A DNA stretch of 64,000 bases from Filimonas zeae (GCF_014641615.1 NZ_BMIB01000002.1:1426001-1490000); one strand, 5' to 3'. Shown: positions 35,631-45,193, counted from the stretch's first letter. Notes: a model not told the origin generated them from the sequence alone. A program made the numbers and translations.

Positions 35631-36356
35631 ATGTTACCCAGAATTGTTTTCATATTGCTGTTGTGTTGCAGCACCGGAATAGCGCTTAAGGCACAGGATG
35701 CCAAAAAGACGTTAATGGGCAAAAGCCTCTTTGACACAACAGCAGTTAAACCCGACTCAGCCCGCGTACCTGCTGTTATTACCAACCGCACTACGGTTGC
35801 ACCCGATACCAGCCAGGCGCTGATGAAAAAGAAAGCGCACTCTCCGGGTAAAGCTACTGCACGTTCTGCAATGATACCTGGTTGGGGCCAGGCTTACAAC
35901 GGCGAATACTGGAAAATACCTATTGTATGGGGCGCTCTGTCTATCCCTGCCCTTATGTTCGAGTTTAACAACCGGTACTATCAAAAAACCAAGTTCGCCT
36001 ACGAGCAGGTTTTTCAATACAACATTACCAGAGACGAAGCATTATTAAGAGCTATATCTGCTGATGTTAAAAGAAGCGATGGCCAACCCTATGGCCTTTC
36101 TGAGTATCAGAGCTCCCGTAACTTCTACCGGCAGAACAGAGACTACTCTGTACTATGGTTTGTGATACTATGGGGTGTAAACGTGGTAGACGCTACTGTG
36201 TTTGGCCACCTGAAGCACTTTGATGTAAGCGACGATTTAAGCTTACAGATAAAACCAACCTTTAACTCAACAGGTACCAATTCAGCCAGCGTAGGGCTGG
36301 CAGTCAGCTTTAAAAAACCGGAGCATAAACTAAAACCACTGCCCCAGGTAAAATAA
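35631..36356 (+). CDS. DUF5683 exported protein
   Basis: A 241-residue protein starting at ATG 35631 (MLPRIVFILLLCCSTGIALKAQ, a signal peptide); an overlapping upstream start at 35607 would place extra residues before the signal. The conserved core is ATARSAMIPGWGQAYNGEYW, followed by a hydrophobic helix, WGALSIPALMFEFNNRYY, and the second helix VLWFVILWGVNVVDATVFGHLK. The family is found in Bacteroidota between parB and dapB; its role is unknown. Confidence 0.9.
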   Translation: MLPRIVFILLLCCSTGIALKAQDAKKTLMGKSLFDTTAVKPDSARVPAVITNRTTVAPDTSQALMKKKAHSPGKATARSAMIPGWGQAYNGEYWKIPIVWGALSIPALMFEFNNRYYQKTKFAYEQVFQYNITRDEALLRAISADVKRSDGQPYGLSEYQSSRNFYRQNRDYSVLWFVILWGVNVVDATVFGHLKHFDVSDDLSLQIKPTFNSTGTNSASVGLAVSFKKPEHKLKPLPQVK

Positions 36357-36375
36357 ATCACTTAAATACCAGGTA

Positions 36376-37092
36376 ATGAGAATTGCTTTAATAGGATATG
36401 GTAAAATGGGAAAAGCCATTGAAGAGATTGCAGTAGCCAAAGGCCATGAAATTGTATTAAAAATTACCAGTAGCAATACAGAAGAGTTTACTACAGAAGC
36501 CCTGCAAAAGGCTGATGTGGCTATTGAATTTACCAATCCGCACAGCGCTGTAGACAATATTAAAAAGTGCCTGGATGCCGGCATTCCTGTAGCCTGCGGC
36601 TCAACCGGTTGGCTGGAGCGTTGGGAAGAAGTAATTGATTACAATGTAGTCAAAAACGGCTGCTTTCTGTTTGCCAGTAACTTCAGCATTGGTGTAAATC
36701 TGTTCTTTGAACTAAACAGTTATCTGGCGGGTTTAATGGCCCCTCACACAGACTATGAAGTAACCACTGAAGAAATACACCATACCCAGAAAAAAGATGC
36801 CCCCAGTGGCACCGCCATCAGCCTGGCAGAGCAGATTTTACAGCAGATTACCCGTAAAAAGCAATGGGTAAACCATATCAGCGACAATCCCACCGAACTG
36901 GAAATCATCAGCGAACGCATCGATCCTGTTCCCGGTACTCACAAGATTAAATACCAGTCAGACATCGACGATATCGAAATCATTCACACCGCCCACAACC
37001 GTAAAGGTTTTGCGGGTGGCGCCGTACTGGCCGCCGAATTTCTGCATGGCAGAAAGGGCGTATACAATATGAAACAGGTACTCGGTCTGTAA
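36376..37092 (+). CDS. dapB: 4-hydroxy-tetrahydrodipicolinate reductase
   Basis: NAD(P)H-dependent step of the diaminopimelate/lysine pathway. The 238-residue protein begins MRIALIGYGKMGKAIEEIA (Rossmann loop) and has ACGSTGW, ASNFSIGVN, EIHHTQKKDAPSGTA (catalytic His and Lys region) and HTAHNRKGFAGGAV. It is 19 bp after the DUF5683 gene. In relatives lepB often follows; here transcription ends with a terminator. Confidence 0.96.
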   Translation: MRIALIGYGKMGKAIEEIAVAKGHEIVLKITSSNTEEFTTEALQKADVAIEFTNPHSAVDNIKKCLDAGIPVACGSTGWLERWEEVIDYNVVKNGCFLFASNFSIGVNLFFELNSYLAGLMAPHTDYEVTTEEIHHTQKKDAPSGTAISLAEQILQQITRKKQWVNHISDNPTELEIISERIDPVPGTHKIKYQSDIDDIEIIHTAHNRKGFAGGAVLAAEFLHGRKGVYNMKQVLGL

Positions 37093-37113
37093 TTATACAG
37101 TAAGTTATTCAGG

Positions 37114-37146
37114 AAGCTGTGCTGTATTCCGGCGCAGCTTTTTTTA
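37114..37146 (+). terminator. Rho-independent terminator after dapB
   Basis: AAGCTGTGC (37114-37122) pairs with GCGCAGCTT (37132-37140, one G-T pair) and is followed by a T run. Confidence 0.8.
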
Positions 37147-37243
37147 TTACTGTATACCTCCCACTTTAGCGCATTAAAGTTTGCAGATAAAAGTAAACAG
37201 TCTGTTAGAGCCAGGTTAAACGTATACCCGGAGGCGCCCTGAA

Positions 37244-37278
37244 TAAAAGAGGGCATATCACTTTCTGATACGCCCTCT
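37244..37278 (-). terminator. Rho-independent terminator for the minus-strand barrel gene
   Basis: GAGGGC (37249-37254) and GCCCTC (37272-37277) with inner TATCA/TGATA make a 12-position stem with one mismatch; the minus strand then reads TTTTATT. It lies 28 bp after the stop of the 37306 gene. Confidence 0.75.
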
Positions 37279-37305
37279 CCCAATAATTTCTGAATGGGTA
37301 ACGGT

Positions 37306-37818
37306 CTACAGACCAAATGAAAAACCTGCTTTGAAAGCAAACCATCCCGCCCAGTTTACACCTGGTTGATTTAAACGGATAGTGTTGTAGTCTATACCCA
37401 GGTTTAAGCCGGCCAGTTTTACACCTGCACCTGCGCCCAGGGTAAATTTAGAACCGTCGTCACCTGTGTTAGATACAGCCGCAACGCCTGCATCTGCCTT
37501 TACAAACAACATACGGGCAAACAGATATTGACGTAACCCAAACTTAATAGGGGTAGCTTTCAGGTTTTTAACTCCGCTTGCTTTGCTGTTAAAAGAGTTA
37601 TACCCTACACTACCGGTAAGAAAGGTGCTGCCCAGTAAACCTATGCCCGCCCCGGCTTCACCACCGAAACCATAGTTATAACCCGCACTTTTAAAATCTC
37701 CTGCCGGTGTATTATACATACCATTGGCAAAAACAAAAACCAGTCTCTGTGCTTTACCGGTGTTGCAAAAAAACAATGTTCCGGTCAACAGGAACATTAT
37801 AACTAGGCGCATGTTCAT
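37306..37818 (-). CDS. Outer-membrane beta-barrel protein of unknown role
   Basis: A 170-residue exported protein. The signal peptide ends at CNTGKAQ near residue 23. The mature part has glycine-rich alternating strands (NYGFGGEAGAGIGLLGSTFLTGSVGYN, FTLGAGAGVKLAGLNLGIDYN) and ends with an aromatic strand AFKAGFSFGL, as expected for an eight-strand porin-like barrel. It does not share the motifs of the 159-residue pair elsewhere in the window. Divergent from the Rrf2 gene across 69 bp. Confidence 0.82.
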   Translation of the reverse strand: MNMRLVIMFLLTGTLFFCNTGKAQRLVFVFANGMYNTPAGDFKSAGYNYGFGGEAGAGIGLLGSTFLTGSVGYNSFNSKASGVKNLKATPIKFGLRQYLFARMLFVKADAGVAAVSNTGDDGSKFTLGAGAGVKLAGLNLGIDYNTIRLNQPGVNWAGWFAFKAGFSFGL

Positions 37819-37887
37819 AAAAATGTATTTTAGCGGTTCAAACCTACCAAAAAAGCTGGTTTTTAATTACTGAAATACTATTTATTT

Positions 37888-38304
37888 ATGCTTTCGAAAA
37901 AAACCCAATATGCTTTCAAGGCACTGATGTACCTGGCGCAGAAACAAAATGAGGGGCCTGTTTTGATAGCGGAGATCGCCAAAAAGAAGAAGATACCACT
38001 TAAATTCCTTGAAAACATCCTGCTGGAACTTAAAAAAGGTGGGGTGCTCGAAAGCAAAAAGGGTAAAGGCGGCGGCTATTTTTTCGCTATTTCGCCCGAT
38101 ACAGTTTATCTGGCTAAGATTATGCGGTTAATGGAAGGGCCTATTGCGCTACTGCCCTGTGTAAGCCTTAACTTTTACCAGCGATGTAAAAACTGCGACG
38201 AAAAGTTCTGTGGTTTGAATAAAGTGATGGGTGATGTGCGGGATGCTTCCCTTTCCATTCTGGAAACAAGAACAGTGGCAGATATTGCTGCGGCGAACTG
38301 TTAA
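37888..38304 (+). CDS. Rrf2-family transcriptional regulator with cysteine cluster
   Basis: A 138-residue winged-helix regulator. MLSKKTQYAFKALMYLAQ and AKKKKIPLKFLENILLELKKGGVL form the DNA-binding part, with GKGGGYFFA as the wing. The C-terminal half has Cys91, Cys100, Cys103 and Cys108, a spacing close to the [2Fe-2S] ligands of IscR-type members, plus a terminal Cys138. It may sense iron-sulfur or redox state. It faces the convergent threonine dehydrogenase gene downstream; target genes are not evident. Confidence 0.9.
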   Translation: MLSKKTQYAFKALMYLAQKQNEGPVLIAEIAKKKKIPLKFLENILLELKKGGVLESKKGKGGGYFFAISPDTVYLAKIMRLMEGPIALLPCVSLNFYQRCKNCDEKFCGLNKVMGDVRDASLSILETRTVADIAAANC

Positions 38305-38394
38305 TACCAAATGATACGGGGCTGATCTGAAAAGAATCAGCCCTTTTACCGGCCTACCTTCCAATCAACCCCGTACGCTTGTATAATTCTGTGC

Positions 38395-39351
38395 TTATTT
38401 ACCTGCTGTAAGGTTCTTAAGCATGTCTTCCGTCATGCCATTCAGATCAAACTCTGGCTTCCAGCCCCAATCGTTACGCGCTACAGAATCATCAATACTC
38501 TGTGGCCAGCTGTCGGCAATAGCCTGTCTGCTGTCTGGCTTGTAGCTTATGGTAAATTCAGGAATATGTTTTTGGATGGAAGCAGCAATCTCTTTTGGAG
38601 AAAAGCTCATACCCGACAGATTGTAAGAAGTACGTACTTTAATTTTCTCCTTCGGCGCTTCCATCAGCTCAATAGTGGCGCGTATAGCATCGGGCATATA
38701 CATCATAGGCAGGTAAGTATCCTCACTCAGGAAGCTCTCGTAAGATTTCTCTTCCAGCGCATCGTGATAAATTTCCACCGCATAGTCAGTAGTGCCACCA
38801 CCTGGCGCAGACTTATAGCTGATTAAACCTGGGTAACGCAGGCTTCTTACATCCACACCGTATCTGTTGAAATAGTAGTTACACCAGAACTCGCCGGCAT
38901 ACTTACTGATACCATATACCGTAGTAGGCTCAATAATGGTTTGCTGAGGACAGTTTTGTTTGGGTGATGTAGGACCGAATACGGCTATGCTGCTGGGCCA
39001 GTATACCTTATGCAGGTTTTCTTCCCGTGCAATGTCTAACACGTTCAGCAGTCCCTGCATATTCAGATGCCACGCCAGATTGGGGTTCTTTTCTCCGGTA
39101 GCGGAAAGGATAGCCGCCAGCAGGTAAATCTGGGTGATGTTCTGACGCAGTATCAGTACGTGCAGCATTTCTTTGTTCATGATATCCAGGCTTACATAAG
39201 GGCCGGAGCCTTTCAACAGATCATTTTCTTCACGAAGGTCTGCCGCAATAACGTTTGCGCCACCATAAATTTTGCGAAGGGCCAGTGTTAATTCTACTCC
39301 TATCTGGCCGCTGGCGCCAATTACCAGTACTTTTTCCTTTATAGCCGACAT
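38395..39351 (-). CDS. L-threonine 3-dehydrogenase, short-chain (extended SDR) type
   Basis: NAD-dependent SDR of 318 residues that oxidises threonine to 2-amino-3-oxobutyrate. The Rossmann loop is GASGQIG (residues 13-19); the catalytic Ser/Tyr/Lys are in YWPSSIAVFGPT and TTVYGISKYAGE. RYPGLISYKSAPGGGTTDY is the mark of the GalE-like threonine dehydrogenases, as opposed to generic epimerases. The gene for the partner ligase (kbl) is not in the window. Divergent from kdsA. Confidence 0.9.
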   Translation of the reverse strand: MSAIKEKVLVIGASGQIGVELTLALRKIYGGANVIAADLREENDLLKGSGPYVSLDIMNKEMLHVLILRQNITQIYLLAAILSATGEKNPNLAWHLNMQGLLNVLDIAREENLHKVYWPSSIAVFGPTSPKQNCPQQTIIEPTTVYGISKYAGEFWCNYYFNRYGVDVRSLRYPGLISYKSAPGGGTTDYAVEIYHDALEEKSYESFLSEDTYLPMMYMPDAIRATIELMEAPKEKIKVRTSYNLSGMSFSPKEIAASIQKHIPEFTISYKPDSRQAIADSWPQSIDDSVARNDWGWKPEFDLNGMTEDMLKNLTAGK

Positions 39352-39430
39352 AAATGGGGTTATTTAATTGCCCGCAAAGAAAGTAAAAGTTAACGTATGT
39401 TCGGTTTTTTCGTAAAATTCAGATAAGTAA

Positions 39431-39438
39431 TACATTTG
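39431..39438 (+). promoter_or_regulatory. Candidate -7 box for kdsA
   Basis: TACATTTG matches TAnnTTTG, with TTTC 19 bp upstream (39408-39411) in place of TTTG. The box ends only 4 bp before the kdsA ATG, so the mRNA would be nearly leaderless. Confidence 0.45.
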
Positions 39439-39442
39439 TTGT

Positions 39443-40267
39443 ATGATACCGCAATATTTACAAGACCTGTTTCAACAACAATCTTATAACCCCGATAATT
39501 TTTTTCTGATAGCCGGCCCCTGTGTAGTAGAAAGCGAATCGCTGCTGGACGAAGTAGCAGGTAAAGTTTCTGAGATATGTAAACGCCTGGAAATTCCCTA
39601 CGTGTTTAAAGCCAGCTACCGTAAGGCCAACCGTACCAGCGCCAGCTCTTTTACCGGCATTGGTGATGATAATGCGCTGAAGCTGTTACAGCAAACCGGA
39701 CAGAAGTACAAACTGCCCACTACTTCTGATATTCATGCGCACGACGAAGCAGCACCTGCCGCGGAGTTTGTTGACATTCTGCAGATACCCGCCTTTCTCT
39801 GCCGCCAGACTGATTTGCTGGTAGCTGCCGCAGAAACCGGCAAAGTAGTGAATGTGAAGAAAGGACAATTTCTGAATGGCCCTTCGATGCAGTTTGCAGT
39901 AGACAAAATAAGAAAAGCAGGTAACAACAAAGTGCTGCTTACCGAAAGAGGCACCACCTTTGGCTACCAGGACCTGGTGGTAGACTACCGTAACATTCCC
40001 TGGATGCAGGAACATGGTACACCGGTAGTAATGGACTGTACCCACAGCCTGCAGCAGCCTAACCAAACCAGTGGTGTAACCGGCGGTAATCCGCAGCTGA
40101 TAGGTACCATTGCCAAAGCAGCTATTGCTACAGGTGCAGACGGTTTGTTTATTGAAACACACCCCAACCCGGCAGTAGCCAAAAGTGATGGCGCTAATAT
40201 GCTGCGCCTGGATTTACTGGAGGGTTTGCTGGAGCAACTGGTAAAACTGCGCAAGGCGGTGATATAA
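39443..40267 (+). CDS. kdsA: 3-deoxy-8-phosphooctulonate synthase
   Basis: Condenses arabinose 5-phosphate and PEP to Kdo-8-phosphate for lipopolysaccharide. The 274-residue protein has FFLIAGPCVVES, KASYRKANRTSASSF, QIPAFLCRQTDLL, KKGQF and DGLFIETHPNPAVAKSDG, all family signatures. PCVVES carries the cysteine of the metal-dependent site, but metal dependence cannot be decided from it alone. The gene is alone between two minus-strand genes. Confidence 0.96.
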   Translation: MIPQYLQDLFQQQSYNPDNFFLIAGPCVVESESLLDEVAGKVSEICKRLEIPYVFKASYRKANRTSASSFTGIGDDNALKLLQQTGQKYKLPTTSDIHAHDEAAPAAEFVDILQIPAFLCRQTDLLVAAAETGKVVNVKKGQFLNGPSMQFAVDKIRKAGNNKVLLTERGTTFGYQDLVVDYRNIPWMQEHGTPVVMDCTHSLQQPNQTSGVTGGNPQLIGTIAKAAIATGADGLFIETHPNPAVAKSDGANMLRLDLLEGLLEQLVKLRKAVI

Positions 40268-40355
40268 CAGCATCTTCTAACTTATACAACATACCTGCTT
40301 ATACAAGCAAAACAGGTACTGATAGCTTGTGTGCCAAGCCGCGCCTGTTAATAAA

Positions 40356-40392
40356 AATGGCCTCTGAAAGCCTTAAACTTTCAGAGGCCATT
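40356..40392. terminator. Terminator between kdsA and AraC gene
   Basis: A perfect 15-bp stem (40356-40370 with 40378-40392) around a 7-nt loop. The T tract is better on the minus strand (TTTTTAT), so it chiefly ends the AraC transcript, and it may end kdsA as well. Confidence 0.75.
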
Positions 40393-40436
40393 CACTTAGT
40401 ACTACAACCTCTTGTCCACCCCACCTTCTCAGTTGG

Positions 40437-41489
40437 CTAATTTATCTGTTTGCGGGCAGCCTCTTCCATATCACTCATTCCGTCCATAGGCAACACTTCA
40501 TCCCGGTGAGAAAGTTCACTGGGCAGAATGCCGAATTCCTTTTTAAAACTCACCGCAAAATGGCTCAGATTGGTATATCCCACCATAATGCCTACTTCCT
40601 TAATAGAATAGTTATTTTCAGACAACAGGCTGTGTGCTTTCTTCATCCGGTTTTTCTGATAGTATTCGTAAATAGGCAACCCGTATAACTGCTTAAAATC
40701 TTTTTTCAGCTTGGTGGGGCTCATAGCCGCTGCTTTAGACAATACTTCTATCGTTGGTGGAGCCTGCGAATAATCTTTTACCAGCCTGCTTTCCACACGC
40801 ATAAGCCGGCTTATTTCATCCGCATTTAATTTAAAGGTAAGCTGCTGCTCCTGCTCGCTCTGGTGCATAAAACGTATAATAAAGCGTTCCAGTAACAACA
40901 AACAACGGGTATTAGTATACTGTGTAATCAGCGGATGATGCGCATCTGCCTTAACCAGATCAAACATCAGTTCCCTGAAGTCAGCATCAATAGGGGTAGT
41001 ATTTCCTTTTTTCAGCACCTTAGAAAAATAAGTACTCAGAAACAAATCCACAACCTGCTCGTCCATGTATTGCAGTAATAGCTTACGCTCAAATAGCATC
41101 AGCACAAAACGCACATTAACTCCTCCACGCAATACATAACGGGCCTCCAGTTGCGCATTTACAAGCGCAATAGTGCTGCCATCAAAATAAATGGAAGTAT
41201 CGTCTTTGGCAGATGTACCCTGAAAAGACTTATAATCCGGCACCTCTACAAAATGCAGGGCGTAAAAAGTAGCATTGGCGCTAAACCGCTCCAGCACAAT
41301 ATCTTCAGCAGGCGTTAAATCACCTGTAAGCACAGACATATTATGAGGCATCAGCGCGGCCTTCATAAACCCCTTTCCAAATTTATCAGGAAAATACAGC
41401 GTATTGTCAGTAAGCGCCAATTGCATCTTACCCGCAATCACATGTAGCAGGTCAACGTAATTATCCGAATTGTACTGTAAGGTCAACAC
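40437..41489 (-). CDS. AraC-family transcriptional regulator (downstream of two)
   Basis: A 350-residue regulator with a C-terminal AraC/XylS domain (about 235-335): PTIEVLSKAAAMSPTKLKKDFKQLYG and YSIKEVGIMVGYTNLSHFAVSFKKEFG hold the two helix-turn-helix units. The N-terminal 220 residues resemble those of the neighbouring AraC protein and may be a ligand-binding sensor of unknown specificity. The frame starts with GTG (41489) or the next TTG; no ATG fits. Gap to the upstream AraC gene is 44 bp. Targets unknown. Confidence 0.9.
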   Translation of the reverse strand: MLTLQYNSDNYVDLLHVIAGKMQLALTDNTLYFPDKFGKGFMKAALMPHNMSVLTGDLTPAEDIVLERFSANATFYALHFVEVPDYKSFQGTSAKDDTSIYFDGSTIALVNAQLEARYVLRGGVNVRFVLMLFERKLLLQYMDEQVVDLFLSTYFSKVLKKGNTTPIDADFRELMFDLVKADAHHPLITQYTNTRCLLLLERFIIRFMHQSEQEQQLTFKLNADEISRLMRVESRLVKDYSQAPPTIEVLSKAAAMSPTKLKKDFKQLYGLPIYEYYQKNRMKKAHSLLSENNYSIKEVGIMVGYTNLSHFAVSFKKEFGILPSELSHRDEVLPMDGMSDMEEAARKQIN

Positions 41490-41533
41490 AGAAAATAATT
41501 AATGGTTGGAAAGCAATCTAAACATGTGCCGCT

Positions 41534-42508
41534 TTATTCAGCAGCCACATCTGTTGGCAGTTGATCAAAAACTTTATAAAAAGCTTTAGAAAAACTGGCC
41601 ACGTTCTCATACCCCAGCTCCTCGCTGATTTGTTTAATAGTATACTTTCTGGAAATAAGCCTTGCCTTTGCTGTTTGCATCCGGTACCGCTGAAAGTACT
41701 GAAATACAGAAAGGCCGTACATCTCCTTAAAGCAAACTTTCAGCTTCGACTCACTCATACCTACCCTGCGGGCCAGTACGCTGATAGAAGGACTGGCAGT
41801 TACATCTCTTATCAGTTCCTGCTCTGCTTCTTTTAACCGCTGAATATCTCCGTTAGGCAATTTAATATTCACCGGCTTGGATTCCATGCGGTGAATAAAG
41901 TGCGTAAAAAAACGTTCAACCAGCAGCATTACCCGGTTTTGCAGATACAACAGGCGAAAACGCTCGTCACATTCCGGATACAGCACCTGATTCAACAACT
42001 CTTTGTACTCCTTATCCATTGGCTCGTAACTGAATACATACGACTGCAGATAAATGTGGCTTTTCAGCTTATCCCCTGCCGGCTCTGTTTTCAGAAACTC
42101 ATTCAGCCAGTCTTCCCCAATCTTCACCTTCAGGCTCTTTATTTTAGAGCCCCTGGTTTCGTAAATAATATGCGATCCAAAATTGCTGCTGGTTAAACAG
42201 GCAGCAGAACGTGGTTGCGCCAGCGGATTCTCGTCATCTTCTTTCAACTCGTCAAACCGTAAAACAAAAAAAGGCATTTCATTGCGCGTGCGCTGAAATA
42301 CCATGTTCTGGTTTACTTTATAATCGCCCAGCAAACACTGCAGGCCATTGGGAATTTCCAGCAGCTGCATACGCCCTTCACCATAATCTACGGGCAACTC
42401 CAATATGTTATTCTGGTACCTGGTTTTGAAAATGCGTGAATAATACCTCAACAGGTCATCGTAGTCGATGTGGTCATACTCAATCTTAAGTACATTGTCG
42501 GTATTCAC
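41534..42508 (-). CDS. AraC-family transcriptional regulator (upstream of two)
   Basis: A 324-residue paralogue of the next gene. Its C-terminal region has SISVLARRVGMSESKLKVCFKEMYG and YTIKQISEELGYENVASFSKAFYKVF, the AraC double HTH. The N-terminus begins with an EYDHIDYDDLLRYY segment comparable to YNSDNYVDLLHVIAG in the paralogue, and both share an LLGDY/LTGDL stretch near residue 85. It starts with GTG 9 bp after the PspC stop codon, indicating one transcript of three genes. Confidence 0.9.
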   Translation of the reverse strand: MNTDNVLKIEYDHIDYDDLLRYYSRIFKTRYQNNILELPVDYGEGRMQLLEIPNGLQCLLGDYKVNQNMVFQRTRNEMPFFVLRFDELKEDDENPLAQPRSAACLTSSNFGSHIIYETRGSKIKSLKVKIGEDWLNEFLKTEPAGDKLKSHIYLQSYVFSYEPMDKEYKELLNQVLYPECDERFRLLYLQNRVMLLVERFFTHFIHRMESKPVNIKLPNGDIQRLKEAEQELIRDVTASPSISVLARRVGMSESKLKVCFKEMYGLSVFQYFQRYRMQTAKARLISRKYTIKQISEELGYENVASFSKAFYKVFDQLPTDVAAE

Positions 42509-42517
42509 GCTATTGTT

Positions 42518-42739
42518 TTACAGGTATTTGAGCGGGTTGCGACGGGCAGACAAAATATAGTTCTTTATGTTCAGCCAGAAGGCCATTACCATGTATACAA
42601 CCAAGGGGGAACCCATCGTCAGAAAGGATATATAAATGAACCACATTCTGATGCGGGAGGTAGCAATACCTAGTTTTTCGCCTATCGCTGAACATACACC
42701 AAATGCCTGCCATTCGATGAAATGTCTCAACTTATTCAT
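42518..42739 (-). CDS. PspC-domain membrane protein
   Basis: A 73-residue protein starting MNKLRHFIEWQAFGVCSAIGEKLGI, the PspC pattern, then a hydrophobic helix (MWFIYISFLTMGSPLVVYMVMAFW). An ATG nine codons upstream exists but is less likely. PspC proteins take part in phage-shock or envelope stress sensing. It is the first gene of a unit with two AraC regulators. Confidence 0.88.
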   Translation of the reverse strand: MNKLRHFIEWQAFGVCSAIGEKLGIATSRIRMWFIYISFLTMGSPLVVYMVMAFWLNIKNYILSARRNPLKYL

Positions 42740-42810
42740 AACTGCAATATAAAAAAATCCGCTCATATAGTGTAAAAAAACTATAGAAGGAACACTTCCT
42801 CCCTTTATCG

Positions 42811-42818
42811 TAAATTTG
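42811..42818 (+). promoter_or_regulatory. Candidate -7 box for aconitase
   Basis: TAAATTTG matches TAnnTTTG exactly, 45 bp before the ATG. A -33 partner is not apparent. Confidence 0.4.
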
Positions 42819-42863
42819 GAACACTTTTTTTATAGATTATAGATTATCACAAAAGCATTAGTC

Positions 42864-45131
42864 ATGGCATTTGATATTGAAATGATTAAAAGCGTGTACG
42901 CTGCCTTGCCAGGCAAGGTAGAAGCCGCACGTAAGGCACTAGGAAGGCCTTTAACTTTAGCAGAGAAAATTTTATTCGCCCACCTGCACTCCGATCAGAA
43001 ACTGGAAAATTTTGAGCGTGCTAAAAGTTATGTTGATTTTGCACCGGACCGTGTAGCCATGCAGGACGCTACCGCTCAGATGGCCCTTTTGCAGTTTATG
43101 CAGGCTGGTCGCCCTAAAGTAGCCGTTCCCTCCACTGTACATTGCGATCACCTCATTACCGCTAAAACCGAAGCAAAGGTTGACCTTGCGGTAGCTAACG
43201 CGGAAAGCAAAGAAGTGTACGATTTTCTGTCTTCTGTTTCTAATAAATACGGCATCGGCTTCTGGAAGCCGGGTGCGGGTATTATTCACCAGGTGGTACT
43301 GGAAAACTACGCTTTTCCCGGCGGTATGATGATTGGTACTGACTCGCATACGGTAAACGCCGGTGGCCTGGGCATGATTGCTATTGGCGTAGGTGGTGCT
43401 GATGCCTGCGATGTGATGGCGGGTTTACCCTGGGAACTGAAATGGCCTAAACTGATTGGTGTAAAACTAACCGGTAAACTGAACGGCTGGACGGCTCCTA
43501 AAGACGTTATTTTAAAAGTGGCAGGTATTTTAACCGTAAAAGGTGGTACCGGTGCTATTGTAGAATATTTTGGCGAAGGTGCTACCAGTATGAGCTGTAC
43601 GGGTAAAGGCACTATCTGTAACATGGGGGCTGAAATTGGTGCCACCACCTCCACCTTTGGTTATGATGATAGCATGAGCCGTTACCTGCAATCTACCGGC
43701 CGTGCAGATGTGGCAGCAGCAGCTGACGCAGTAAGAGAACATCTGAATGCCGATGCAGAAGTATACGCCGATCCTAAGAAATATTTCGATGAAGTAATTG
43801 AAATAAACCTGAGCGAACTGGAACCCCACCTGAACGGGCCTTTCACGCCCGATCTGGCTACGCCTATTTCTAAAATGAAAGAAGCAGCACTGGCTAACGG
43901 CTGGCCTACCAAAATAGAAGTAGGTTTAATTGGTAGCTGTACCAACTCTTCTTATGAAGATATTTCCCGCGCGGTAAGTCTGGCTAAACAGGTACCTGAA
44001 AAGGGCCTGAAAACAAAAGCAGAATTCACCATCACACCCGGCTCTGAGCAGGTTAGGTACACCATTGAAAGAGATGGTTTCCTCAGTGTGTTTGATCAGA
44101 TTGGTGCCACGGTATTTGCCAATGCATGCGGCCCCTGTATTGGCATGTGGGACAGAGTTGGTGCAGACAAGCAGGAAAAAAACACCATTGTACACTCCTT
44201 TAACCGCAACTTTGCAAAGCGTGCTGATGGTAACCCCAACACCTTTGCATTTGTAGCCAGCCCCGAACTGGTTACTGCACTGGCAATTGCCGGCGACCTT
44301 ACCTTTAACCCGCTCACCGATACCCTTACCAACGAAAAGGGCGAGCAGGTGAAATTAGATCCCCCCAGTGGAGATGAGTTACCTACCAAAGGTTTTGCGG
44401 TAGATGACCCGGGTTACCAGGCACCTGCGGAAGACGGTAGCAATGTTCAGGTAGAAGTATCTCCCACTTCTAAACGTTTACAACTGTTAGATCCTTTTGC
44501 GCCATGGGAAGGCGTTGACCTGAAAGGCTTAAACCTGCTGATTAAAGCAAAAGGCAAGTGTACTACGGATCATATTTCTATGGCTGGCCCATGGTTAAAG
44601 TTCCGTGGCCACCTGGACAATATTTCTAACAACATGCTGATTGGTGCCGTTAACTACTACAACGATAAAACTGATAGCGTATTAAACGATCTTACCGGTG
44701 AATACGGTCCTGTACCCGCTACACAACGTGCTTACAAAGCAGCAGGCATTGGCTCCATTGTAGTTGGTGATGAAAACTATGGCGAAGGCAGTTCCCGCGA
44801 GCACGCAGCGATGGAACCACGCCACCTTGGTGTTCGCGTAGTACTGGTAAAATCATTTGCCCGTATTCACGAAACCAACCTGAAAAAGCAGGGTATGCTG
44901 GCGCTTACCTTTGCTGATAAGGCCGACTACGATAAAATTAAAGAAGGCGATAAAGTAGATGTGATTGGGCTTACCTCATTCGCGCCTGGTAAACCATTAA
45001 CACTGGTGTTAAACCATAAAGATGGTTCTTCTGATACCATTCTGGCCAACCATACTTACAACCAACAGCAAATTGATTGGTTTAAAGCAGGTGGTGCCTT
45101 AAACATTATCAGAAAGCAGGTAGCAGGTTAA
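42864..45131 (+). CDS. Aconitate hydratase (mitochondrial-type)
   Basis: TCA-cycle enzyme interconverting citrate and isocitrate with a [4Fe-4S] cluster. The 755-residue length and sequence fit the mitochondrial-type subfamily of Bacteroidota rather than AcnA or AcnB of enterics. Visible are [24 protein letters not shown], the cluster cysteines in [11 protein letters not shown] and ACGPCIG, and the swivel domain with [23 protein letters not shown] terminator follows, then the reductase gene. Confidence 0.96.
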   Translation: MAFDIEMIKSVYAALPGKVEAARKALGRPLTLAEKILFAHLHSDQKLENFERAKSYVDFAPDRVAMQDATAQMALLQFMQAGRPKVAVPSTVHCDHLITAKTEAKVDLAVANAESKEVYDFLSSVSNKYGIGFWKPGAGIIHQVVLENYAFPGGMMIGTDSHTVNAGGLGMIAIGVGGADACDVMAGLPWELKWPKLIGVKLTGKLNGWTAPKDVILKVAGILTVKGGTGAIVEYFGEGATSMSCTGKGTICNMGAEIGATTSTFGYDDSMSRYLQSTGRADVAAAADAVREHLNADAEVYADPKKYFDEVIEINLSELEPHLNGPFTPDLATPISKMKEAALANGWPTKIEVGLIGSCTNSSYEDISRAVSLAKQVPEKGLKTKAEFTITPGSEQVRYTIERDGFLSVFDQIGATVFANACGPCIGMWDRVGADKQEKNTIVHSFNRNFAKRADGNPNTFAFVASPELVTALAIAGDLTFNPLTDTLTNEKGEQVKLDPPSGDELPTKGFAVDDPGYQAPAEDGSNVQVEVSPTSKRLQLLDPFAPWEGVDLKGLNLLIKAKGKCTTDHISMAGPWLKFRGHLDNISNNMLIGAVNYYNDKTDSVLNDLTGEYGPVPATQRAYKAAGIGSIVVGDENYGEGSSREHAAMEPRHLGVRVVLVKSFARIHETNLKKQGMLALTFADKADYDKIKEGDKVDVIGLTSFAPGKPLTLVLNHKDGSSDTILANHTYNQQQIDWFKAGGALNIIRKQVAG

Positions 45132-45156
45132 TTACCGCTATGCTTTAACGATAAAT

Positions 45157-45193
45157 AGCCGGGATCTGTACAGGCAGATTCCGGCTTTATTTT
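45157..45193 (+). terminator. Rho-independent terminator after aconitase
   Basis: AGCCGGGATCTG (45157-45168) pairs with CAGATTCCGGCT (45175-45186, one G-T pair) with a six-nt loop and a T-rich tail. Confidence 0.8.
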
